Made by a program: the position numbers and the translations under genes
DNA from: Chamaecrista fasciculata
Taxonomy: Eukaryota; Streptophyta; Magnoliopsida; Fabales; Fabaceae
DNA length: 64,000 nucleotides
Assembly (NCBI GenBank): GCA_003254925.1
Contig: QANZ01052150.1
Coordinates: forward strand, 1-64,000
Direction of reading: 5' to 3'
The notes under the pieces: generated by a model
Told to the model about the DNA's origin: nothing
Seen by the model: only the letters and a program-made list of their open reading frames with translations
Database searches by the model: none
Part shown: one piece after another, positions 1-12,884 of the stretch
How the letters are laid out: each line of letters begins with the position of its first letter
Numbering within the stretch: the first letter of the stretch is position 1

Positions 1-50
1 AAATCACCGCAAACGTTAGGGGCACGAAATGGTGTTTTGCCTTTATTTTA
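1..50. mobile_element. Right end of a foldback element cut by the window edge
   Basis: The first bases contain a motif (aacgttaggggcacgaa, then ttttgcc) that also forms the right terminus of the two complete foldback elements at 6410-7723 and 61209-61872. Only this terminus is inside the window. The call rests on similarity between these three places in the window. Confidence 0.6.
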
Positions 51-523
51 ATATTTTTCCGAATCCAAGTCCGGGTATAGGGATTAGACTACCCAGCGGG
101 TATGGGTATGAGGATTGATTTTGATACCCGCTTACATACGAGTACGTGTCCGATTATCATAGTACCCTACCCATATCCTAGCCATAATCATCCCTATAAA
201 AGTTTAATATTTGATATTGGGTACGAAAAAATTTAAAAATCCCCGAACTAGTTGTGTCATCCTTTAAAGATTCCACAACTATTAAGAGAAGATATCAATG
301 ATAATAATTATCATAATTTAAAATTGATATAGTGTAATCTTTTTGTATGTTTTGTCCCTTTATTTCTTAGGCATTAAAAGATAGTATAAATTAAGAAAAA
401 GGACTTAAAGAATGCTAGTTAACCCCCTTCAATAAGGACACTAAACTAAAATTTAATATGATGTTTTAAAAACAACTTAGAAGGGTCTCTCGTTGATCGT
501 TCGCTTTCTCTCCCTCATTATCT

Positions 524-604
<81 letters not shown>

Positions 605-1850
605 NAAATTTGAGCATTCATGCCGAAAAACATTTAATATTTTTATAAATTGATATGACATCTACATTTTGGATGATCACTACTATTTAGATATGCATAA
701 AATTTAATGGTAAATAATTTGTTGGCAACACCAAAATCAGTGATAATTTTCATCTTACAGATAGGATCAGTTGTACTTTTATTTGTTTCTTTAGTTCAAC
801 AATGTTTATAAATTGTTCTTCTCCTGTATTATTAGATAAGAGTTATATGCCATTTAACTTTTCTATAATATGATTTGGTTCAACTTTTTTTTTAAAAAAA
901 AAAAACAACTCTTCAATAAGATTGAAGTAAAAAATCAATGAAATAAATAATAATTGGGTTTTGATATGGAGAGAGGAGAGAAATGGACTGAAAAATTTAA
1001 ATAATTGGAAATAACTAATTTTCAATATCAAAACTCATAATAATTTTCCCTTTTAAGAATCAAAATCCATATAATATTAATTTTCTTTTGCCAGAAAAAT
1101 CCATAATAATTTAGTTAAACTTTTTGTACCAAACCTCTCTTGAACTAAATAAGGGTGTTATTTTTTACAAAAAAAAATGATATTAATTTTCAAAAACTAA
1201 AATATGAAATATGAAATCCATACAATGTGAACAATTTTTTTTTTTATTTAAACAGTATCAAATAGGCCTATTTTCTATCAAATATGCTTTCACATTTCCT
1301 TTGAATTTGAACTTGACTTCAAAATTTTCCTGAACTTCTTAATTGTCTCAAACCCAAGTTGCTCAAGAGAAATATATGTACATATATATAAACTTACATC
1401 ATCAAGGTTGTTGTTTTTCTTTTTCAATTTCTTGTAAAACTCAAGAATAAAATGGAAACATAGACCCATTTGTCCTTTTGCATTAAAAATGTTCTCAACT
1501 TGTTCTTCTAAAAACAACAAATCTGTTCTTATTTTATGTAGTGTTGTCGCAGAAAATGAAGAGGAAGCAAGAAGCATCAAAAAGGTCAATGAATTGGTGT
1601 TTCCAACTACACTAAATGGTAGATGGTACGACACATCCACATCAAAACGGAATATTCCATCCCATAGTTATGCTAATCTAAGCTTTTCATACATATTACT
1701 CGCAGCAGCATCAAGTTACAGAGAATGAACAATTATAACAGTAATTATAATCAAACACACATAGACAAAGAAGAAGAAGACAAGCCAAAACTTTGCTCAA
1801 AAAATTGAGAAAAAACTTAAGGGAAAAAAGAAGAAGAGGAAGAAAAAGCC
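51..1850. other. AT-rich intergenic DNA with a poly-T run and an N
   Basis: No gene is visible. Positions 60-190 hold a degenerate sequence rich in 'tacccg/cgggta' words, of a type seen in plant interspersed repeats. About 80 consecutive T from 525 end in an N at 605, which looks like a collapsed or mis-sequenced homopolymer. ORFs at 843-1031 and 1290-1640 are low-complexity and match no family I recognise. Part of 1500-1850 is probably the 3' untranslated region of the leftward gene that ends at 1864. Confidence 0.55.
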
Positions 1851-1863
1851 CTGTCTCAAAATT

Positions 1864-2784
1864 TTAGAATGGAGGAAAAGCCTTGCTCATGCTATTCACA
1901 TTCGCAAAGAACCCAACCAAATCTTGTCTATATGGTAAATAAGACTTTCTCTTATCCCCTTTCTTCAATTCTCTGTTCCTCACGTAGAATGCCTCGTGAG
2001 CCGACACCTTCTTCTCTCCGCCGTCGCCGGAAATTCCAATCCCCTTCGCCTTCGGTTTTCCGGCGACCTTGCTCGACTGATCTTTCGAATTCTCTCCTTT
2101 CGCTTCCTTCTTCTTCCCCAAACTCGGCCACGCCGACACCGACGACGACGACGACGACGACGATGAAGACGAAGGAGTCAGGAACACGAACGAGTCCTTC
2201 CCGTCGCTATGGCTCCGCCGGAGCAAATCCAGAAGCTTCCATTTCTTCGACGACGACGATCCTGTCGAATTGCTCTTCTTACACCTCCCAGGCGAAGGCT
2301 TAACCGATTTCGGAGTCCAGACACAGTACGTCCCCGGCGGAATCGCGTCCAGATCATCCGCCTCCGACGACGAAGACGACGGCGGATCTCGATCGGCGCG
2401 GCGGCGAGCGAGATCCTCGTCGTCGGCGATGAGCAACTTCCTCATCGGAAATTGAAGAGCCTCGGAATCGGCATCTTCCTCCTTGTCGTCGTCGGCGTTG
2501 GATTGCCGACCACCGTCCTCCGCCGTGAGCAGAATGTCCCGATCGAAGACGGGAAAAACAGGGCCGACAGATTCATTCAAGAAAACCCCATCCGCCGCCT
2601 TCCGAAACGTAATGAACTCGAAATCGTTGGCAACGGCGTCGTTTGGAGTCACCGCCGCACCGATCAATTGCTCTCGGCGGATCCTCTCGGCGATGCCGGC
2701 AACTTCGCCGGTGGAATAGCTATTGAAGCTGGGACACACCAGCGATTCCACATCATCATCTTCTTGTCGTTGTTGATTCTGCAT
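1864..2784 (-). CDS. DUF1645 family protein
   Basis: Single-exon gene of 306 residues starting at a true ATG (2782-2784). The family (DUF1645, plant-specific) has no established biochemical activity. Recognition rests on several family hallmarks in order: an N-terminal Ser/Tyr-rich stretch (PSFNSYSTGEVAGIAERI), an FEF motif near residue 55, a VFPVFDRDILL block near residue 77, a WKLLDLLRRSHSDGK block in the middle, and the C-terminal block KRKSYLPYRQDLVGFFANVN close to the end. An acidic linker and a run of about a dozen serines separate these blocks, so most of the chain is probably disordered. There is no signal peptide and no membrane segment. The coding DNA is clearly more GC-rich than its surroundings, and this explains the long antisense ORFs on the plus strand. 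A TATA box lies about 115 bp upstream. The gene stands alone, with repeats on its upstream side. Confidence 0.9.
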   Translation of the reverse strand: MQNQQRQEDDDVESLVCPSFNSYSTGEVAGIAERIRREQLIGAAVTPNDAVANDFEFITFRKAADGVFLNESVGPVFPVFDRDILLTAEDGGRQSNADDDKEEDADSEALQFPMRKLLIADDEDLARRRADRDPPSSSSSEADDLDAIPPGTYCVWTPKSVKPSPGRCKKSNSTGSSSSKKWKLLDLLRRSHSDGKDSFVFLTPSSSSSSSSSSSVSAWPSLGKKKEAKGENSKDQSSKVAGKPKAKGIGISGDGGEKKVSAHEAFYVRNRELKKGDKRKSYLPYRQDLVGFFANVNSMSKAFPPF

Positions 2785-2900
2785 ATCAATTTGTTAATTG
2801 GGTTTCTTTCTTGTGTGGGGAGTGTTCACTCTTTTTGTGCTTTGGGATATTCAGAAATCACAATGAGAATGAATGAAAAAAATAAAAGGGGCAAGGGCTG

Positions 2901-2908
2901 TATTTATA
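2901..2908 (-). promoter_or_regulatory. TATA box of the DUF1645 gene
   Basis: Read on the minus strand this is TATAAATA, about 115 bp before the ATG at 2784. Transcription would be expected to start roughly 30 bp further on, near 2870, giving a leader of about 85 bases. The motif match is exact; the start site is inferred. Confidence 0.6.
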
Positions 2909-2929
2909 TGTGAAGAAATCAACAGATGA

Positions 2930-4300
2930 GCACAAAATGTGTGTAAAAAGGCATTGGAATAATGGTTGACTAACCCTTAATTTCTTTAGTGCTTTCTATT
3001 CCCTTGCTTCTTTTAATTTTCTCAAATTATTTCTCTCTCTTCCTTCACACGTTTTTACGCACTTGTTCGCATTAGTGCCTAAGTAATCTCAAATTAAACT
3101 TCCTTTCTTTTTTTTTTTCCCTGACTTTTAATTTTGTCTCTTTCTCATTTTTCATTCTTTTTTCACAGTGAACAAAGCGGCAAATAGAAGATTTTTGTAT
3201 ACACACGAGGTTGACTTAAATAATAAGTAATTTAATATCCTTTAAATAAAATTTCAAATTAAAATTAATTTCGATAAAATTTCAGAAATCATCACACAAA
3301 AAAATAATTGTGGGATGTATGTGAATATCTTGTTGTCATATCCCACATGTGTTTAATTTAATGTCCCATAAATTAGGCGGTAAGTGTCACTTTCCACACA
3401 ATAGACAGCGAGTTTAACAAGAAATTGATATGAATTTGGATTTTGGAATATTATTTTTTTAAAAAAAAATGAGTTATATTACGAAACTATTTAATAAATG
3501 AACAACTGTGCCCATATACAAAAGAAGAATGGTGAGGTAATTATAGGAGGACAGGTAGAAAGTGTGAAATAAATGAGATTTCGTACACAAAAAAAAAGGT
3601 CCCAATCGCTAGCGGTGGATATAAATTATGGTATGTAGAGGATGACACACATTATGATGTTACATATAAAGGAGGACTTATTTGTTAACCAAAAAAAAGA
3701 AGGAGGACTTATGCTAGCATATTTACATATAGTAATGGTACATATGTGCTTTCTATTCTTTTAATTATTGAAGGCATATTAAAGCACAATACACGAAATA
3801 TTGGTGCCAAATCCAATACATGGGATTTGCAATTTTGTGTTTTGTGTTCCTTTTGAATAGATTTCGGTGACACATCATGAGAAAAAATAAAATCAAAATG
3901 GAGATTAGTTTTACACGTTTCAGATTTGTATCAATATATTGTCTTAAATACTTTCACATTTTCTCTCTTAACCATATGTATAATATGAGAGTACTTACTA
4001 TTTAGATAAGATATTGATGATCTATAGAACAAGTAACCATTTGAGTCATTTCTTAATGAGGTAAAGTACTTTCCTTTTTTGGTTAAATAAAAATCACATC
4101 TATTACGGATCACGTTGAGATCATAAAAAGATTAAGTATTAAAAAGTATAGATTTTTTTCTTTCTTTTCAAGAAATTGAGATTCCGGTATTACTATCAAA
4201 CTGTCATTGTAATTAAAAAACAAATATGGTAGTTTGCGATATTTATCACATAAATCTAAATATTTATTTACAATAATTAATATTTGATCAATATACACAA
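2930..4300. other. Intergenic DNA, no gene seen
   Basis: AT-rich upstream flank of the DUF1645 gene. Short ORFs such as 3931-4113 and 4110-4298 have no recognisable family and no supporting context. CT-rich tracts at 3000-3160 could belong to the promoter. Confidence 0.5.
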
Positions 4301-4308
4301 ACTTACTA

Positions 4309-4582
4309 CTCCCTCGATTCCTGAATATCTGCTTTTCTGGAGAATTTTTTTTATTCCAAAATATCTGATGTTTTATAACTTCAAGAAAGCATTAATTATT
4401 CTTTTACCATTCTATCCCTATTAAATATAGTAGAGTCATAAATGAATAAACATTTTCCTAGTAATTTAACAGGGATAGTATAGTTTTTTTACCTCATTTT
4501 TCTCTTCATTCTAGGTGAGCTAATCATTTCCTTGGTTTGTGTATTTTTACCTTAAACATCAGATATATAGGAACGGAGGGAG
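4309..4582. mobile_element. Stowaway-type MITE (Tc1/mariner-like)
   Basis: The 274-bp element begins CTCCCTCGATTCC and ends GGAACGGAGGGAG, the well-known Stowaway terminal inverted repeat with two mismatches. It is flanked on both sides by the dinucleotide TA, as expected for a TA target duplication. The inner sequence is AT-rich and codes for nothing. It would depend on a transposase supplied elsewhere. Confidence 0.88.
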
Positions 4583-4589
4583 TAGTTAT

Positions 4590-6400
4590 TAAGCACCATA
4601 AAAAATAAAATAATTTTCGATTTTCAAATATACCCCTCCACTCTCACCAAAAATTAATTGCCGCCATAGTTTTTTTTTTTAACATTGTCCGCATTTCGTG
4701 AATATTGCCGAATAGAATACAGAAATCCTACATGTTTTGTCGAAATTATAATAAAAATATGCTCTTCAAGTTTAATTTTATTCATAATTCTATAGGCGGT
4801 AATTTGAGAGGTCATAAACACATATCCCTATATTTCAATTTAAACCTTTGATTTGTATTAAATATATTTGATATATTTGATTTGATATAATGTCTCAGTT
4901 CTTAGTTTTGAAAGAAGGGTATTATTACTAGGTTTTTTCTCCTCATTACTATTGTCATTACATACAATCGTATCAATTTTTCAAAATTGTCACCGAGCAC
5001 TCAATGAGTTTTGCTTCTAGAACTACTAACATTTACAGAAAAAGAAATACTAAACATTTTTTTTTTGTTATTGTTAAAATTGTATTAAGTTTTCACAACA
5101 CATACAAGAGAAATATTTCTTTTTAGAGTCAACATTCACATACTGACCGTTGGTCTAAGATGACAGGAATACTACATTTATTATGGCGCCTATATATATA
5201 TCAAATTAAATCTTGAATTAAACCAATAGAACAGTTAATGGATTATAGAGAGTATAATAAAAAAAAGGATTATAGGTATATATATATATATATATAAGAT
5301 TGACCAAATTTTGTCCTCTGTTTACTTCATTGAAATTCCAAATTAATTCTCGTGTGTCCTATTTCAAGTTCAAATTAAAGACATGTAAAGCTACTTGCAC
5401 TCATAAATGTACTATTTGCATCAGTTCTATATATTATCCTATATAATTTTAAAATTATTTAATTATCAATTTTTCCAAATATATATCAATAATATATAAA
5501 TACAAATATCTAAAATAATAAAAAAATTACTAAAAATGTTCAATGACATCTTATAGTTTATTATCATTACTTTTAAAATATAATACAAATAGTAATATAT
5601 TTTTTGTATAATAAATTTATAATTTAAAATTTTTAAAATAACACTTACTGACTTACATATATTTAAATCCATCTTATTATTATTATTATTATTTAGGTGG
5701 GACCGTAAGGGGCACTAAATGCTCTTGCATGTACATTTTATTAATAAAAAATGTAGCGTATATAATATCTATGGGCCAAGCTTAAGACATCGAAAATTCA
5801 AAATATAGCACGATATTTTATATTTTTATTGTAGTTTTGTACGTCTGAGAGTATCTATAAATATAATATTAAGGTAATGAGATTTTATTAATTAAAATGT
5901 ACTTTTTTATTTCAAATAAAATATTTTTTAGAATTAATTTATAAATGAAAAATGTTATAAAATAAAAAATGTTATTTCAAATAAAAATGTTATAAAAATG
6001 AAAAATGTCAATGTATAAGGACAAAGTTATTAGAGTTTATAGAAGTGAGAAGTTATAAAATAATAATATATTTATAAATTAAAAAATATTATTTTTTTTA
6101 AATTATGTTTTGAGAGATCTAGAGATGATAGTAAAAATAAAATTATAACTTTTTAATATATTTCATTTTAAGAATATATATATATATATTTAATTATTTA
6201 TATAAGGTATTGGAAGATGGCAGCAGCCATATTAACTGTATAAATCAATTAAAGAATTATAAAGTTCCGCAAGAATTTATGGTCAAATGTGGAATTTAGA
6301 TCTCAAATCTATCATGTACAGCAAACGGATAAAGTAATATCTACTTACCAATATTATATACGGCCATTTGCCGAACATGTTGATGAAATATGAAAGGAAA
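4590..6400. other. AT-rich intergenic DNA with microsatellites
   Basis: No gene seen. There is a (TA)n run near 5277-5296, a (TTA)n run near 5674-5693 and another (TA)n near 6175-6190. Base composition is strongly AT throughout. The ORF at 5466-5672 is low-complexity. Confidence 0.5.
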
Positions 6401-6409
6401 TATTAACTT

Positions 6410-7723
6410 CGGGCAAAAATCTGTTGTTGCTTTTGGGGTCCATTTTAGTTATGTGTGTAATGTTTGTTTTGTGTCACTTATGTCTTTAACGTTTCACAAT
6501 GTTATCAATTATATTTTAACTTTAATTTTTTTTAGGCCAAAGTCCAGTTTTGGTCCTCAAGTTTGCCTAAAGTTCTGTTATGGTCCCTCATCTCAAAGTC
6601 ATTCATTCATCATCATTTTCACCACTACCACCACCACCACTATCGTCAGCAGCACCACCACCACCGTCGTCAGCAGCACTACCACCGCCGCCACCGAGCT
6701 TTTTCGATGAGGTTCGTCTTCTCCGACAAACTTTTCGGCGAGATACACAACAACTCTCATGACTATGAAAACTCTTAATTCAAGGTTTTTTAACCTCCTA
6801 GTTCAATGATGACCTCCATTTTGTAAAAAAAAAAATGACTGGCAAGCAGCCGAAAAATTACGCAATCGCCAAAAGTCATATTTCCGGCCATTTGTTCGCA
6901 AAATGCAGGCCGCCATTGAACTCAAGAGGTAAAAAAACCTTAGATTAGGAGTTTTTGTAGTTGTCGCGGCCGCCATGTATCTCGTCGAAAAGTTTGCCAG
7001 AGAAGACGAACCTTGCCGAAAAAGCTTGGTGGCGACGGTGGTGGCGCTACTGCTGCTGACGGTGGTGGTGATGGTGGTACTGGTGAAGATGATGGTGAAT
7101 TAAGGACTTGGAGTTGAGGGACCAAAACAAAACATTGAGCAAACCTAAGGCTATGTTTGGGAGTTTTAGTGAGGATGGAGAGGAGAGGACATTAATGGAC
7201 ACTAACGGAGTGGAGAGGAGAGGATATTAATGGACTGAGTAGATATGTTGTTTGGGAGTTTTTAATGAGGAAAGGAATGGACACTTGTTAATCTCGTTTG
7301 GAAGTTATTAGTAATGGAATGGAATGGAGTGGACACATGTTATTTTTGGTTAGTATAAGGATATAATTGTCATTAAAAAAAATATAAAACTGTCCACTCC
7401 TTCCTTGGCACCCCAATTTGGGGTGTCAGCAAAAATTGAATTTTGGGGTGCCAAGTGTCCCTCCTTGTCCACTCCACTCTCCCTTATTCCAAACATAATT
7501 TTTTTATCTTTTGTCTCTTCCTCTCCTCTCCATTCCCCCATTGACACCCCATCCAAACATACCCTAAGAGACCAAAATAGGACTACTTTGGCCCAAAAAG
7601 ATTGAAATTAGGGTATAATTGACAACAATGTGAAATGTCGGGGGTATAACTGACATAAAATAAATGTTAAGGGCATAACTGAAACTGACTCCAAACATTA
7701 GGGGCACCGATAAATCTTTTGCC
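6410..7723. mobile_element. Foldback (long inverted repeat) element, copy 2
   Basis: The two halves are long imperfect reverse complements. The left arm carries the words ttttggtcctcaagtttg and a CCACCA-rich stretch (6625-6695); the right arm carries GGTGGT-rich sequence (7025-7085) and gagggaccaaaacaaaac. The centre (6785-6945) is itself palindromic around a poly-A stretch. The 7-bp sequence TTAACTT occurs at 6403-6409 and again at 7724-7730, a plausible target duplication. ORFs rich in His/Pro/Thr inside it come from the CCACCA tract and are not genes. A second element sits within its right arm (7149-7564). A related copy lies at 61209-61872. Confidence 0.8.
7149..7564. mobile_element. Tourist-like (PIF/Harbinger) MITE nested in the foldback
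   Basis: The 416-bp insert starts GGCTATGTTTGGGA and ends TCCAAACATACCC, giving terminal inverted repeats. It is flanked by TAA on both sides (7146-7148 and 7565-7567), the 3-bp TWA target used by PIF/Harbinger elements. Inside are longer mirrored segments rich in 'ggagtggac/gtccactcc'. It interrupts the right arm of the surrounding foldback, so it arrived later. Confidence 0.82.
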
Positions 7724-7729
7724 TTAACT

Positions 7730-10700
7730 TATTATTATACTATTTACTGCAAAAAAATAAGGATTTCTTAGATTTGTGATGATAATTACACCAAAACTAA
7801 ATGAATATTATCCCATATCCAAGCTGAACCGATCGATTGATATTCAGTGATTGAAGAAGTTAGAGTTAGAATTAAGTCACGCGATTCATTGACGAAGATC
7901 TTAAATTTAATTATCTTATATATGCATGTAATTATGTATTTATATATAATGTGTTGATTTGAGGATTATTTATAGAGAACATGATGTGGTTATAAATTAT
8001 AATTGCTTATCGCCCAAACCGTGGACTTTCTAGAAGCATGCAGGATTCACGAACAAGAATACCAACAGCGCCACGCATGACGTTGATCGATCACTTTATT
8101 GTGCCACTTCCTCAATTTTCTTCTCGCACAAGCAACCCAACTATTTCACTACTCATCAACCACTTAATTACACAACACACTTGTCTAATTTCTATTATTT
8201 TAATTATCAACTTTTGTTAAATCAGGAGAGATATTCAGGCCAAATAAAAAAATAGAGAAAAATATGAATATATTCAATAATTTAGAATCAAAATAAAATT
8301 GAAATGTAATATGTAAGATCAATTTAAACATTTCGACTAGACTCGTCAAAACGAGTCAAACTTAGTGTGTTGACTCATTTAACTCAATAAATTGGCGAGT
8401 CGGATTGAGAAAATTCGGGTCGCCAATATTTATAACTTGTGTGGGTCAGTTTACTTAATTCGTAATTTGTAGTGAGCTAACTCGAGTGAGTTGACAAGTT
8501 GGTGAGTCAATCCACCTTATTTAAAAAATATATAAATATATATGATTTTATATATAGTGACTAATGATTAGTATTGAATAGTTATGGTATTAGTATAATT
8601 TGCCTTAATTTTCATGAATTTTATTAAGAAAATTAATAAAAAATATTTTTAGTTTTTTCTAAAAAAATGAAAACAAAAAATTTAATGACTGATGAGTTAA
8701 GTGGGCTCACCCGGCTCACCAAGTTAACGAGCCGGGTTGACAAAACTTAGCTCGATTGAGATTTTTAGCTCACGTGAGTCAGCTTGTATGAGTCGTGACT
8801 CATGACGAGTCAGCTCAAATGAGTCGGGTTGACTCGTTTTGACCGCTCTAATTTCAAAAGTAAAAAATATTTTTATAATATGTAAAAAAGAATCAACTAT
8901 CTTTCTTGATTACCTGTTTATTGATAGTCCATTGTTATCATTATTTTACCTATTGTATGTTGAAACTTGAAAGTCTTCATTCAATTATTCTTACTCTTTA
9001 TTTTTGACATTTTGACTGCTGTCTTTCATAACTTCATTAATCATAATTATAATAAAACTAGTATGATCTCCTCTTTACATATTACTTATCTGAAATTAAA
9101 ACCTTCACGGCATGGGTTGTCTAGAGATGATTAAAAAGATTAAATACTTCAATTAAAAGATATACTGCAAGAACATAATATATAGTATATAATACGTAAG
9201 AAAATATATATCCAGTATTTAATTAATGTATCGAGGGCACATGTAAGTAATCTTTAAAATTTTTTATATATATTAATATATATCAATTTTTTTAAGCGGA
9301 AAGTCTAGGATCGGAGATCGATTGATGAAAATGATTAATTAATTTAGAAATAAATGTGGCGAGAAATTCGGGACCTATGTTACTGTTGATTTATTGCACA
9401 CCTAATCGCTGACGCTATCATAATTTCTGACGTGGTGAATTAAAAATGATTGTCGTTTTTCGCTTTCTCAGCACGATCGTTAAAAACGACAAGTAAATAT
9501 TTTTAAATTTCGTTTTTTTGCACTTGTAATTAAATTAAGAAGTAGGATTAAAGTAAAAACTTGTATATATCAGTTTTACTTGTTCAAGTGCTTACCTAAT
9601 ATTTGCTTAGAAAAAATCTTAGTGCAGGTTTCACGTATGTGTCAGGATTTTGGAGTCACCAATTAAAATCCGAATGAAAACTAGCTTCATAAGTAGGATT
9701 TGAATAGACATTATTATGAAAGGGACTTGGCTTATTAATTCATATTGATATTGATGAAATTTGTAATTAAATGGCACGCATTAAACGACACTGTTTAAAC
9801 GTAACGGTAGCACTGTACTTGTAAGAGTGATAGGAGAGACGATATATATAATCAAGCTTAGTTTGAAACAACGTAGTTTTTACTTTTTATAAATTCAAGA
9901 GACTATCTTATGTTATATGGCTTCACTCTTTTTTGGTTGTCCACTAATTTTTTTAAAATTTAACTTTAGTCTTAGATGAATAAAATACCAATATCTATCC
10001 TAAATGTATGAGGTAATTTCAAATTGATCATAAATATTTTTTTTATTTTAGATGAACCTTATATATTTTTATAATTTTTCAAATTGGTCCCAAACTTACT
10101 CATTTATCAAAATAAAAATTTTATGTAATCTTTAACTTTAAATAATTCAAACATACATACATATTGACGTGTCCGTTAGGACACGCCAAGCCCCTAGTAT
10201 ATTATATATATACACTTTAAGTACTTAATTATTTTGGATTAATTTAATCTTATAAGGACCGTCTTATATTCTATCAAATGTAAGAAGTTGATGTATAATG
10301 TTTAACTAAAATTACTCAATGAGAGTCTTAATTATGATTAATTAGTATAAAAATCATTAAAGTTATGAAATTCTTGCTGTGTATATCTTACTTGAGTAGT
10401 TGAGTGCTGAGCATTAAAGAGGACTATGGCTGCTAAAGACTTAATAGTTGGTTCATTCAAGCAGCCATCCCTAACTTTCTGCCTTTCTGGAAAAATACAG
10501 GTCAATTAATTATATTTTTAGCCACCACTCCATGAACTGTGGTTTCGCAGTGTTTTTTCCTCCAATTTTTGAAACTTTGTTCTCACTAATTTATACTTCA
10601 CTCTATTATATACTTAATTAGTTATAGTGAGAGAATTTCATAACATATTTATAAAATCTCAAATTCAATATCTTATTAAGTCATATATATATATATACCA

Positions 10701-12880
10701 AGTCACTAACCATTTAAATTAATAATTTGAGATTTTGTTGGTCTTTTTGGTCTCACCGGAAATTCTTAAAGAAACGTCACTGATAAGCTCAATTAATTAT
10801 TCACAGTTTATCAAAATCATCGATAAAAAAATTTATTGTCAACAAAAAAAGAAACTAGCATTATGAGATTTCATAGGAATGTGGTATGTAAAGTATAAAT
10901 ATTGATACGGATATAGAATACGACACAATACGAACATACATTTTAACACTTAAATTCTTAAAATTATAAATGCCGTGACAGTATATATTTACATATATAA
11001 ATAAATAAAAATTTATAAATTTTGATGAAAAATTTTAAAATTATAATATTTATTTATAATATATCATATATATGTCATTATTTTCTATTATGTATTATGT
11101 TAAAGTTACAAAAAATTAATTATATATTATGAAATTTTTAAATATATATCATATAAGTGTTAGACATGGACATGTGTCTAACACAGTGACACGTCCTCAA
11201 AATGAAGTATACATGTTTCATAAAATGTGATATTTAATTACGATAATGTAATATTTCTAAAAGTGTTCTTTTTAACATTGTACGTACCAAATATGAGAAT
11301 GAATGAATAATATTCGTATTCTGGAGAATAAAAATTCAATCCTCATACATACCAAACGCCCTTGATCATTCTTTTTTATTTTTTGAAAAACATCACAGCC
11401 AAAATATATTTTAGAGAAGTTAAACGACACTTATAATCATTCATATAACACAAATCTAATAATACATGAAGCATAATCCGTAAATAGTGTTGAACTAGAG
11501 ATACAATTAAAAGTACAACTGATCTTATATGAAAAGTATCCTCAAGATGAAAATTATCACCGATTTTGGTGTTGCCAACATAACACTTTCAATTATACTC
11601 ATTGCATATCAGAAAAATAGTTTTCTTCACGAATAAAGATGTCGTAAACTTCTCTATAAATTTGCGGTTGATCGAAAACTTTTCACCATAAATGCTTATA
11701 TTTGAGTCGATCTAGCTAGTACTGGAATAATTCTTTTATAAAGAAATAATAAAACTAAAAATAGATTTGAAAAAAAAAATACCACTGAACTTGAGGGGAC
11801 TGAAAATCTAATTTATTAAAATTAAAAAACAACTAAAGAAAATGAAATTATTTTGGAGGAATTGTAAGTATTACAACTCCTCCCCTAAATTTAAGTGTGG
11901 GAGCAATTTGGGAAAAGTTTGGGAGCAATTTTAACGTAAAAGAGTATATATTGTTCACAACTTTTAATATGAGAAAATTTTTTAAATTACTTGATTTTAT
12001 TACATATTTTTTTAAACCTGAATTAAAATGTTAATTGTCTCATTTTAATTAATTGTGTAATTTTGACACAAAGAAAACTTTGCTGATCCTTATAAACAAT
12101 ACATAATAACGAACATATTGAGCTAACCACCAAATCTTAGTTGACGTTAAATGCTTGAAAAATCATATTGAATACTTAGTATCAATCAACGTGAGAGCAT
12201 TACAAAAATTAAAGATTCCCTTATTAATTAAGTTTTATATATATATATATAGAAATAGAGGTACAGGTCCAAACCAGTAAGACATAGATGAACATCACGT
12301 TTTTAGATACATGCACAGAAGGCATGGACATTTTATATATTAGTCAATTTATTTGAGCTATTTATTTTATAAAAAATATATATTTGCTGAGTGACACTAT
12401 AATGTCAAGTAGTTGGAACAACGACTTTGAGTTGAAGCATCATGTCATTTTTGAACTCTTCAAAATTTTTGTCTAAATTAAATTATATTTTGAAGTATAG
12501 AGATTTATTATCATTATTATCATTAATTAGTATCAAACTCTTGACCCAAAATACAAAGAAACGTTCACTTAATATATACATAGGATCGGAGTATGAATTA
12601 TCAACTGCTTAATCATTATGAGGTAGAGATTTTGTTGATTCTGCAACAATTAATTTTAAACCAAAATTTTTAAGAAGTGCTATGAGAAGTACTGAAGTAA
12701 TTACATATGTTTGGTAAAATTATCTGACAAGGAAATTCTACTAATATTTTTGTGTTTGATATTTTTTTTAAAAAATTACTTATTGTCTAGAAACATAAAA
12801 ACAGCATGCTTCAGTTTCTCTCTCACACACACGTGTGTATTAACTGTTAAGTGTATCTCAAGAGTTTGAAACCAAAAAAA
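7730..12880. other. Five kilobases of repeat-rich intergenic DNA without a gene
   Basis: No coding region is supported. The ORF 8038-8220 has no recognisable domain. Two visible pieces of structure are the mirrored 'gactcg/cgagtc' element at 8330-8850 and an AT-rich stretch around 10900-11215 with short inverted words (acatggacatgtgtctaacac). A small hairpin (gtgtccgttaggacac) lies near 10171. The remainder is AT-rich sequence in which I see nothing definite. Confidence 0.5.
8330..8850. repeat. Imperfect inverted repeat rich in GACTCG/CGAGTC words
   Basis: The left end reads tagactcgtcaaaacgagtc and the right end reads gactcgttttgaccgctcta, which pair imperfectly. Between them many short copies of 'gagtc', 'gactca' and 'gagccggg' face each other. 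It has the appearance of a degenerate non-autonomous DNA transposon. A possible 5-bp flank repeat (atttc) is too short to be decisive. Confidence 0.5.
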
Positions 12881-12884
12881 AAAC

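Noticed and set aside
2209-2913. Long plus-strand ORF of 234 codons, Arg-rich
   Set aside because: It is antisense to the DUF1645 gene. The minus strand has conserved family blocks in order, while this frame is Arg-rich because of the codon pattern of the real gene.
6390-6778. His/Pro/Thr-rich ORFs
   Set aside because: They are three frames of the CCACCA tract in a foldback arm, and the mirrored tract in the other arm gives similar ORFs.
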